From NCBI RefSeq assembly GCF_030272615.1, contig NC_081410.1, positions 191,413,619-191,477,618 of the forward strand: a DNA stretch of 64,000 nucleotides, read 5' to 3'. This DNA is from Cryptomeria japonica. Its lineage: Eukaryota > Streptophyta > Pinopsida > Cupressales > Cupressaceae. This document shows positions 55,645 to 64,000 of this stretch, in pieces. Each line of letters begins with the position of its first letter. Position 1 is the stretch's first letter. The position numbers and the translations under genes are program-made. The notes beneath the pieces were generated by a model. It was not told the DNA's origin. It worked only from the letters and a program-made list of their open reading frames with translations, and did not search any database.

Positions 55645-55655
55645 ACCCTATATAC
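55645..55655 (+). promoter_or_regulatory. Possible TATA box
   Basis: CCTATATACGG lies downstream of the 167-bp duplication and 570 bases upstream of the ATG at 56216. Weak without transcript data. Confidence 0.3.
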
Positions 55656-55960
55656 GGAGGTCCCGCTCCCAAAAATAATGTAGTTTTAATCTTTACAAGG
55701 CGCCAGTTGGAGTGAACAGAGTGTGCTTCCTGTAAGAAAGAAAGCGTCTTTCTAAGTATGAGAAATTCCACAGGCGAAGTTTGACATGTGAAGGGAAGTA
55801 TGAGAGCTGTCTTTCTATATCTGCTAAAGGAATAATTGTTATTTATGTTATTCAGCAATGTGTAAATTGATTGGCGAGTTGCATGTCCACATAAGCGTCT
55901 TGTATGCTATTATTAGTTTGTGAAAAGCAAGGCGGTGACCCCTGCTTCCTGTAATCACAG

Positions 55961-56160
55961 CTGATTTATAGTAAATTTTCTTTATATTTTTAGCTGTCTT
56001 TCTTCATAACATAATTGTGCCAAAGACTAAAGCAACTGTCATGTAAATGGTGAAGGCAAGGCTGATTTATAGTAAGTTTTCTTTATATTTTTGGCGGTCT
56101 TCATTAGGAAACTGCGACAAGGCTAAAGCAACTGTCATGTAATCGGTGAAGGCAAGGGAA
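55961..56160 (+). repeat. ~101-bp tandem duplication in the presumed 5' UTR
   Basis: CTGATTTATAGTAAATTTTC (55961) recurs as CTGATTTATAGTAAGTTTTC (56062), and both units carry TAAAGCAACTGTCATGTAA and GGTGAAGGCAAGG. The units differ by several substitutions and short indels. Confidence 0.8.
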
Positions 56161-56215
56161 TTGTAAACATACGATCTTGTGGTTTGGTGAAGGTGAAAGG
56201 AATTTGTAGAAGAAA

Positions 56216-56421
56216 ATGGAGGAAGAAAAACAGGATCCCCTGATGACTTATGGTAAAAGAAAAATGTTTGAAATAACAAGTTTCGAGGAAGAAATCAGTC
56301 AGAGTGAGGATGAGGACGAGGAGGAGGCGGAGGAGGAGGAGGAGGATGAGGATGAGATTGAACAGATTTGCAGTGATAAAGAAGCAACGCAGACTAATAA
56401 TCCAAATGCAATTGCTCGACG
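56216..56421 (+). CDS. Candidate first coding exon of an unknown gene
   Basis: ATG in good context (GAAAATGGAGG) opens MEEEKQDPLMTYGKRKMFEI, then a strongly acidic run (about residues 30-50, DEDEEEAEEEEEDEDEIE) and a polar tail to residue ~69. CGACG/GTGAAC at 56421/56422 is a plausible donor; otherwise the frame ends at TGA 56423-56425. The upstream 1 kb has no transposon signature but has promoter-like motifs. No second exon is recognised before the window end, so the intron would be long, as in conifers, or the model is wrong. Acidic N-termini occur in many nuclear proteins. No family is assigned. Confidence 0.45.
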
Positions 56422-56425
56422 GTGA

Positions 56426-57559
56426 ACTCTTCTTTTTGCTTTTCATTTGCTTGTTTACCTAATTCCAACAGCTTTATTTCGTGACTATTAAATTCTTAAG
56501 GATGCGAATTTGCGTTCCTCATTGCTGTCTTCTGCATGTTTTTTTTTATCTTATTTCATATTGTTCTTTCAGTTTGTGTTTATATGTTGATTTCAAAAGT
56601 TCTGTAAGCAACCGATTTTTGTAAATTTCATAAACAGTGAAAACTTGTTTGTGGAAAACAAAGAAAGAAAGACTTTGAGAAAACCTGTCTTGTAAAAATA
56701 CACGCGAGTGATCAGTGTCTCGGAATTGGATCACCAAGTCCTATCTAAAACTTTTATTTTGTTTTAAAATCTTCAGTTTATCCTGGAATCTGTTTTCAAA
56801 GCAGGTCCGGTATATTTATGTTTTGAAGAATGAGAAAAAAATTCCGCTTTAACTGCGAATTTTTAAATAGTCAACATTTTGGACAACTCATGCGGCCCAT
56901 TATTGAGATGAATGGATATGAGAGGAAGAACTATTGTTAGCTACAAGAAACTGTCATTAGGACGAAACCAAAAAATATATCAATTGCAATTAGCCATTAT
57001 GTTTGTAACAACTAATCTATATAATAAAGGTTGACGACTAATTAATAGTTTAAAAGCTTAATTTTTAAGGCCATAGGAGCATTTTTGATAATTTATTAGA
57101 GTTAATGCCTATCTATTCTGATGATGAACTATAATTGATGACGAATAATTCTGCACATGATTTCTACTGGAAATCTCTTCTCATCGACTTGGAAAGTGGA
57201 AACATAAAATCTCTCATTTCTAAATGATGTCATGTTAGGCCTGACACTTTGTTTCAAGTGTCTGTTTTTAAGTACTAGAGTTTTGAAGTTTCAGTTGTTT
57301 ACAGTAACTGAAAAAAAGAAATCAATTGCTTTTTTAGGGAATCGTCTTTCACAACACACTGATGGATCAGTCAAAACCAAGTGCAATTTAAAATGTTGAT
57401 GTCTTTGGTCCATCTTCTTCTGTTTGAGTGAGTATTAAAATAAATTCTGTAAGAGGGTACACATTAAAATGTTTAAGTTTCCACAGTACATTAAGTTTCA
57501 AATTTCAATTGATAGAAATCCGCAAGAGACATCGCTGCATGAAATTCATCCCCTAAGGA
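56426..57559. other. Probable intron or intergenic sequence
   Basis: AT-rich, no coding sequence or repeat boundary recognised. If 56216-56421 is an exon, this is the start of its intron. Confidence 0.35.
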
Positions 57560-57790
57560 TTAATACTCGTGTAAATAATCTAAATAGCTTTTTCCAGTAT
57601 TTTTTTGTTCCCCTTCACCTTTAGGACCACCTTCTCTATCTAGAAACTTTGGCATGAGAGGTCTATATGCCGATTCAATCACTGTTCTGCTGCTGGTATT
57701 ATTATTGTTTGAGTTTCGAGCCTCACTATTCTGATTTTGATTGACTCTGGAAATCTTCATATTTTGCAACAATTGGGTTTCAAATTTGTC
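57560..57790 (-). pseudogene. Unknown minus-strand terminal exon or transposase fragment
   Basis: An open stretch reads FETQLLQNMKISRVNQNQNS, an Asn-rich part, then SAYRPLMPKFLDREGGP and ends GKSYLDYLHEY before TAA. Composition suggests a structured end. It lies 0.9 kb beyond the hAT transposase fragment in the same orientation but has no recognisable hAT motif. It may be host exon or transposon debris. Confidence 0.25.
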
Positions 57791-57799
57791 AACTTCTGT

Positions 57800-58726
57800 T
57801 TACCTTGTATTAGAGCATGGAGCTGCAAATCTGTGTTATTCCCTTCATTACTAGTCCTCCTTTCTCTGTCTCCCATGATTTCTTCAACCATCCAATCTGC
57901 ACATGAAAATCTACTTTCTGTATTTTCATGGAAATTAAACTATGCTCTTTTGAGTTCTCTCCCATAGTAGCTATTTTCTCTGTTATTGGGATACATATGA
58001 GATGTAGTCTTGTATCAAAATGTTAACTTCTGAACAGGTTGGCAGGCTCACCAGCTAACTATTATTATTTTGCTGTTTGACAAAATCTACTAGAAATAAA
58101 TGGATGATATAATGTACTTGAAAGAACAAGTTTGATATTATTTCAGCATGATAATATATTTTAGATCATTCATACACAAATCACAATATGCAATGCTGGA
58201 TGCCACTGCTGTAATACCTAAGTGAAATAATGTATTGCTAACTTCTATTTGCTGATATCAGAGCTGCTGGAGAAATCAATTGATAATGTTGATAACAAAA
58301 TTTGTATCTGAAAAATACAATCTCAGAAGAGCTTGCTGTACGGTACTGTTATTGGCAAATATATAGTTGTGACCGGCAGATAGACTAAATAACCCTAAAG
58401 ATGGTGTGTGTTTGGGTATTTTTGGAAGCTCCAAAGGATAGCTCGAAAACTCAGACTCGGAGTGAATTTGGCAGCTCAAAATTTTGACTTGGACTCTGTA
58501 TTCAGCAAAAAAATGAAAAATACCTATTACACATAAAAAAAGAAATTAATGCATTTAGGGAACACAAAGGTCTAATTTGACTATTAGTCATAAGTCAAAC
58601 ATTACACATCATATGATCCCTCTCAAAATTTGAAATTTCATAGTTTCAAATGTATAATAGCAATATAAATTTATAATTGTTTACATATGATAATATGTCC
58701 AAATGAAAGAAAGAAACAAATACAAT
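57800..58726. other. Non-coding AT-rich sequence
   Basis: No gene or clear repeat seen. Confidence 0.35.
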
Positions 58727-59590
58727 CTACATCTTCTTCTTTCCCTTCCTAGTGTAACTTAATATATTAGTCCTTGAACTAGAAGTTATGTCAGTATCAA
58801 AATGATGATATATTGTTTCTTCAAAAGTGTCTTCATTTTTCTGCATTGTATCAAATTCTACTGCTCCTATCTCCAATTTTGCAAGATCTCCATCAGTAAG
58901 GAGGATATCATCTTGTTCATCGACGATCCATTCACCATAAGGATCAATGTCATCCAAGTTGATGGAATCATGTGAAGTGCCCTCCACCTTTCTAGTTCGA
59001 AGGCTAAGATTGTATAGAATGAAGACACGATTGTTGAGGTGCTCCTAGATCAACTTGTTTCTCTTCTTTGTATGAATGCTCTCAAATAGGCTCCAATTAT
59101 TTTCACACCTAGAAGCACTACAAGGCTCGAAAAAAATATGGATGGCTAGCCTTTAAAGATTTGGTGTGGCAACACTATGATTCTCCCACCATAAGTTTAC
59201 AAAAAAATAAAAAAATACAAGAATCGAGTTTCTAATTTCTACTTGTATCATTGAACTAATTTTTTTACCTGGTTGTTTTTCTCTCCTTTGAATTGCTTAA
59301 GCTGAAGAAAAGAGCGTCCCCTTTGCACCCTTGTAGAGGTTGAATAGATAGATTAAATATAGCAAGTTAATTACTATGTATGTAAAATAGATGTTTCTAG
59401 ACAGTCCACATTGAATTCATTGTCAAATTCATAATAAGATATAGTAAATTGGACTTAGTAAATCTCACCTCCAACTCATTAAGAACTTTGTCTCTTATCC
59501 AAACATATTGTACCATCTTATCATTGCATGTAATAACACCTACCATGACCTCATTGAGCTTAAAGGTATTAGAGAAGTAGAATTTTAGGT
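58727..59590 (-). pseudogene. hAT transposase C-terminal fragment
   Basis: The minus-strand translation reads WWENHSVATPNL, then CSASRCENNWSLFESIHTKK, RNKLI and LNNRVFILYNLSLR, the conserved hAT C-terminal dimerisation block (W...CERNWS.F..IHTKKRN.L). An acidic tail to GKKKM and TAG at 58727 follows. Further upstream (59475-59575) FKLNEVMVGVITCND and a GTGAG donor look like a preceding exon. Stops interrupt NL*RLAI and LI*EHL. It would have encoded a hAT transposase and is now truncated. Confidence 0.7.
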
Positions 59591-59599
59591 TTAGGTACT

Positions 59600-61630
59600 A
59601 CTCCAAAGCAATTTTTTTTTTTTTAATTTCATCTTTCACATGCACACACTAGCACTAATAAATTTTGTGATTTTCACTTGCACCCACACACTAATAATAT
59701 CTATATTTGCACTATTGCACACCCTACACACATTAATCATTTGCCTCAATCTTGATTAATTTGTATTTGGAACAATTGACATCAACAACTGCAAACAATT
59801 CTTTATTTCTCTTATAAATAGCACCTTTGAATCTTGTACAAATTCACCCAAGCTGGCTGAAATGGGTTTTCATCCAATCAACCAAGAAGAACCAGAGGGT
59901 TTTCGTCCTAGGATTTGCTGAACCAGAAAAACAAGCTCTCAAAGCTCTCCAAGAAAGTAACAAGTCAAGAATGAATTGCTATTGGCTCTCGACCCTTTTT
60001 ATATCCACCTTTGAGAGAATTAATTAATTTCATTTTCCTGCTCATAAAGTGACCCACTTATAATTTTCCATCGACATAAAATAAGTCACTTTACTAAAAT
60101 AACCAAGGTTCAACTTTTAATTAATTAAATATAAATAATCCCGAGAAGCTTAAATTTACATTCGAATGCCCGAGCGTTTGATTCGCTGGAACTCAAGTCC
60201 TAACTACTCACTGGGAGAATGAAGAAATAGCAAAAGGTGAAAGGCTCAGAAAGTCTACTCTAAGACCTAGAATGTGAGAAGATAGATGAACGACTAGGTG
60301 TAGTCCTACTGGGTAGGGCCTCACCATCAGGTTGAACAATCCGACACCAACTCAGTGCAATCTTCTAAGGGATGCTTCGAATATGTTCAAATCGTTACAC
60401 CATCTGACAATGATCACCATTCAAGTTAATGCATGAACAATAGATGCGTAACGACTCGAGATTAAGCTCATTCTATGCCATTTGACCACGTAGGGCGCCC
60501 TTACAACCAACAAGAGGCTAGTGGTTTGGACTAGGCGGATTCCACGCGAGTGCATTCAGTAACTTCCTTCATTCAATCTAATTATTTACCATCTAAAATG
60601 AAGATTCAACAAGAAACCATGCATATTGCAAAGAAACAACACACTTCACCATAACTTCAATGAAAATGGAGTTCATTTACAATCAAGGCAACAATTTATT
60701 GCCTTATCTTTCTAATCTACTCTAATTGCTATTCAATTCACTATTAACTAACTATTTACCAACTATTAACCTTTACAAATGAAGAGCTAGAGCTTTATAT
60801 AGGGAGCTCTTTACAATTCAATGGCTCAGATTGATTTACAATCAATGGCTAGGATTACAAGATGAAAACCCTAATTAGGGTTTGTTACAACAAACTCTCT
60901 TAGCCAATAAGAAAATTACATTTAATGCATGACAACCAATAGGAAACTGGGGTAGGTGCCTCAAATTTTGTGCCATCACTGGTGAGTTAGGTACATTGAA
61001 TCTGGACATGCTGATGTGGACCTATCCGACTCGAGGAACAGTGACTGGGATGCCACCTCGTCCAACACTTGCTTAGTCAAGGAATGTCGTATCTCTTTTG
61101 ACACTCAATGTGGTGATGCAGAGAAGCTAACTTTGATTAACTCTTCTGAAACTATTTGCTTCTTCAACGTACCCTTGCACTAACCTTGGTTGATCCTCCT
61201 TTGTCCTTGATATACTTGATGGATGACGTACCTCTCCTTGACTCTCTTATGTTTGATGAGGCCTCTTCACGATCAAGTCACTCCTTCTCTGGTAGCATAT
61301 CTCTCTTTGCAAGATCCTTCTTTTTGACATCCTGTGATTTCTCCATGTGGTAGAATGAGGTCTTTGAGGATGGTTAGCTTTATTGTTTGCAACTCCTTGA
61401 ACACTTGAAGTCCTCCAACTTGGAAGCACCTCGAGTCTTCTCTCACGCATTTGAAGTGTCCTTGATGATGATGAAACTTGAAGAGGTCGCCCTTGTCTTG
61501 GCCTTTTCTTCCTCCACCTTGATTTTATTGATCTGCAAAACAAACAAACAAAATGGTGTCAAGCACTTATGATATATTCATCCTAACATGGTATTTATCA
61601 TTTCAAACCTTCAACAAGAAGGCAATAAGA
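59600..61630. other. Repeat-derived sequence with a minus-strand TATA box
   Basis: No credible gene. On the minus strand CTATATAAA at 60794-60802 with ATTGG boxes upstream (60900-60950) is a good core promoter, perhaps of an LTR. A minus-strand acceptor TTTGTTTTGCAG (about 61537) leads into VEEEKAKTRATSSSF-like coding that soon stops. This may be a retroelement leader. Confidence 0.35.
60794..60802 (-). promoter_or_regulatory. TATA box (minus strand)
   Basis: CTATATAAA within GCTCCCTATATAAAGCTC, a strong match. It lies 0.8 kb from the hairpin satellite, which would be upstream of it. Confidence 0.4.
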
Positions 61631-61632
61631 TC

Positions 61633-61850
61633 AATTTCGCTTTAGACCCTCTGGAAGGACAGGCCCTATAATGAAATTCACTCTGGACCCTCTCCAGGAC
61701 CTATAATGAAATTCGTTTTGGACCCTCTCCAGGGACATGACCTATAATGAAATTCGCTTTGGATCCTCTCCAGGGACATGCCCAATAATAAAATTCGCTC
61801 TGGACCCTCTCCAGGGACAGGCCCAATAATAAAATTCGCTCTAGACCCTT
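61633..61850 (+). repeat. ~41-bp tandem repeat
   Basis: AATTCGCTCTGGACCCTCTC followed by CAGGGACATGCCCAATAATA is repeated about five times with period about 41. It is a compact variant of the hairpin unit (GACCCTCTCCAGGG loop instead of GACCCTTTGGAAGGGTC) and leads directly into the hairpin array. Confidence 0.85.
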
Positions 61851-63740
61851 TGGAAGGGTCAGGAGCGAAATTTGGCATTTTGCTCAATTTTCCTTCATAG
61901 AACTTCATTTCTCATTCTTTTCTTATCAAAACAAGTCTTTTGCCCTCAAAAAATGCTTAGGAAAAGGTTAGCTCCAAGATTTGAGCAAGGTACAACACCT
62001 TTAAGAAAATTTCGCTTTGGACCCTTTGGAAGGGTCAGGAGCTTAAGTGAATTTCGCTCTGGACCCTTTGGAAGGGTCAGGAGCGAAATTTGACATTTTG
62101 CCTCAAATTCACTATGTCTTCGCCTCAAATCACTTCTCAAGGCAAGTATATATCAACCCTCTCTCAACCACGTCATAGGAACAAAGATCTTGGTCTTCAA
62201 AGAACGAATAAATAGAGGTTTAGGAAATTTCGCTCTGGACCCTTTGAAAGGGTCAAGAACGAAATTTGCATTTCTAGGCTCAATTCTCATTTAATATGCC
62301 TAGCACTTGTCCATTCCCCCTTATCTTATCATACTCAAGCCAACTTGCTCTCAAAGTGGTGTCTACTCAATGCTTTTGGTGAGGAAATAAGTCTTTCTAA
62401 GAATTTCGCTCTGGACCCTTTGGAAGGGTCAGGAGCGAAATTGATGTTTTAGGCTCAAATTTTCCATTATTGACTTCAGTTTCAACCTTTCCTCATAAAA
62501 AACAAGTGTTTTGCCTTCAAAAATGCTTGGGAACGAGTTAGTTCAAAGGTTTGAGCAAGGTATAATGCTTTATGAAGAAATTCGCTCTGGACCCTTTGGA
62601 AGGGTTAGGAGCTTAGACAAATTTCGCTCTGGACCCTTTGGAAGGGTCAGGATTGAAATTTGGAAAATAGGGCTTGTCCTTGATAAAGTTTTCTCTTAGC
62701 TTGCTTGATTAGCTTCAAACCATCTTAGGAAAATACCTTGAGGGCAATTTGCTTTAAAATTGTGAGGAAAATACATGTTTTTGAGAAATTCGCTCTGGAC
62801 CCTTTGGAAGGGTCAAGAGCGAATTCGTTCCTCTACACCCAATTCTTCCTTCTTTTCACTCATCTGGATTTTAGACTTGTCTTTTTGAATCCTTTCCTTG
62901 CCATGTATGTCCACCATTTGATGTCCCTAGTGAAGAAATAAGTCTTCTGGAGGATTTCGCTCTGGACCCTTTGGGAGGGTTAGGAATGAAATTTGCAATT
63001 ATGCTCAAATCCTTCACTTTCCATCACTTCACTTTGTTGCACACATCAATACTCTCTCAATCACGCCATAGGGATAAGGTTTATGAGGCAAAATAGGACC
63101 AAGAAGGGAGATATAAGGAAATTCGCTCTGGACCCTTTGGAAGGGTCAGGAGCGATTTTGAGGAATTAGTCTTAGACACCATTCAAACACTCAAAATTCA
63201 CCCTCTATCACATTGTTCTCACCTTAGGACACGCCAACAAATCACCTTAAGGAAGTGCCTAGTCAAAATGTTGAATGAAAAGTGCATCTTAACAATTTTG
63301 CTTAGGTACCTTTGGAAGGACAAGACCTATCTAGGAATTTCGCACTGGACCCTTTGGAAGGGTCAAGAGCGAAATTTCTCTTTTTGCACAAATTCCTCAA
63401 AGAACTTCACCTCACATGGTTGCAACTCACTCACAAGGCTTGCATGAATCAACCTTGCCTCAATCACGCCAAAGATTTTGACCTAAACAAGGAGATCAAA
63501 GGAAATTCGCTTTGGACCCTTTGGAAGGGTCAAGAGTGAAATTTGTCTTTTAGGCTCAAATCTTGACCTTTTCCCCAAATTTCCATGTCTAAGTCTGTCC
63601 AAGGCGTCTCCAAAGGTGAACTCAATCTTATTTCCCCCCAATTTATGCCTTAAAGTGAAATTTTTGTCTAGAATAGGAGTCAAAAGGGAGCTAAGGAAGA
63701 TTTCGCTCCTGTCCCTTTGGAAGGGTCAGGAGCGAATTTG
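61834..63740 (+). repeat. Hairpin satellite: ~13 conserved ~37-nt hairpins in diverged spacers
   Basis: Core copies begin at about 61834, 62008, 62049, 62225, 62402, 62578, 62618, 62784, 62953, 63119, 63335, 63502 and 63699. Consensus arms TTTCGCTCTGGACCCTT and AAGGGTCAGGAGCGAAA surround a TGG loop, a stem of 8 + 7 pairs with one 2-base mismatch. Most spacings are 166-177 bases. Spacers are far more diverged, though a ~570-bp higher-order match exists (61908-62049 with 62476-62618, including truncated-plus-full doublets). In one frame the core reads FALDPLEGSGAKF, but flanking frames are not conserved, so it is unlikely to be coding. Confidence 0.9.
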
Positions 63741-64000
63741 ACAATCTAGCTCAAATTCCTCCTTCAACTCTCAATCTTTCAAGCTCAATCTTCATGTTCC
63801 TTGCTCCTTGAAGGGTAAAATTGGTATCAAATAAGGCTCTAATGTAAAGACTCTTCAAAACTCAATCAAGGCTTAACCCCAAGACTAGAGCAAGGCCTGA
63901 CCCAGAGAAGGCTTTCAAAGAGACCCTGACCTAGACCACCTACTGACCCACCTCAATTCAAGCAGACCCTGCTATCTTAACGATCTCTCTGGCAACTCTC
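63741..64000. other. Unassigned window end
   Basis: No further hairpin core or gene is seen. The array may resume beyond the window. Confidence 0.4.

Noticed and set aside
61678-63539. Conserved peptide FALDPLEGS in several short frames
   Set aside because: The peptide follows from the hairpin core. Frames end soon after the core and flanking codons are not conserved.
1-64000. Search for tRNA, rRNA or organellar genes
   Set aside because: No cloverleaf, A/B box pair or rRNA core sequence was recognised. The only tRNA-related matches are retroelement primer binding sites.

Overview
The window is plant nuclear DNA made almost entirely of nested transposable elements. The grounds for a plant are LTR retrotransposons of plant-only lineages, a plant mobile domain (PMD) reading frame, hAT remnants and typical plant splice sites. 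The density of old nested insertions and the AT-rich Tat-type LTRs fit a very large genome, most likely a gymnosperm such as a conifer. That assignment is an inference. There is no bacterial-type gene organisation, rRNA, tRNA gene or CRISPR array.

Layout. Positions 1-15728 are the end of an old plus-strand Tat-like Ty3/gypsy element. Its 3' LTR (from 1927) was split by a younger minus-strand element at 3187-15701, which has 98.9% identical LTRs, a GTCCC target duplication, PPT and PBS. The younger element carries gag, a retropepsin and an integrase C-terminus but no reverse transcriptase or integrase core. On the opposite strand it carries an intron-containing PMD reading frame. The gag/pol frame and the PMD frame each run without a frameshift, but together hold 17 in-frame stops, all TAG or TGA. 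Positions 15740-16650 are a decayed ~113-bp tandem repeat.

Positions 17121-52359 are one old plus-strand chromovirus-type Ty3/gypsy element (PBS for initiator Met-tRNA, gag, protease, RT, RNase H, integrase, PPT), expanded by insertions. These are a minus-strand copia-like non-autonomous element (18587-25824, TATAT duplication), a probable solo LTR (26382-27699, GTGTC duplication), a deleted copia element plus another LTR (28421-30726), and a 14.5-kb composite insertion in its 3' LTR (37506-52049). The composite holds a family of 32-bp palindromes, a decayed multi-exon gene with a Cys-rich motif, a 349-bp tandem array interrupted by a hAT-like element, a minus-strand unknown exon, a 1-kb GA-rich block and pieces of further retroelements.

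Positions 52360-54770 are the 3' end of another Tat-like element. From about 54.8 to 59.6 kb the sequence looks low-copy: a promoter-like region with an exact 167-bp tandem duplication, a plausible first coding exon (56216-56421) and hAT transposase remnants. From 61.6 to 63.7 kb lies a decayed satellite in which a ~37-nt hairpin is conserved about 13 times while the spacers diverge.

The best candidates for something undescribed are (a) the RT-less retroelement with an antisense PMD frame and the same GCGTCTGTG word array in the 5' regions of both transcription units, (b) the hairpin satellite, and (c) the palindrome-bounded segment at 37.7-47.5 kb.
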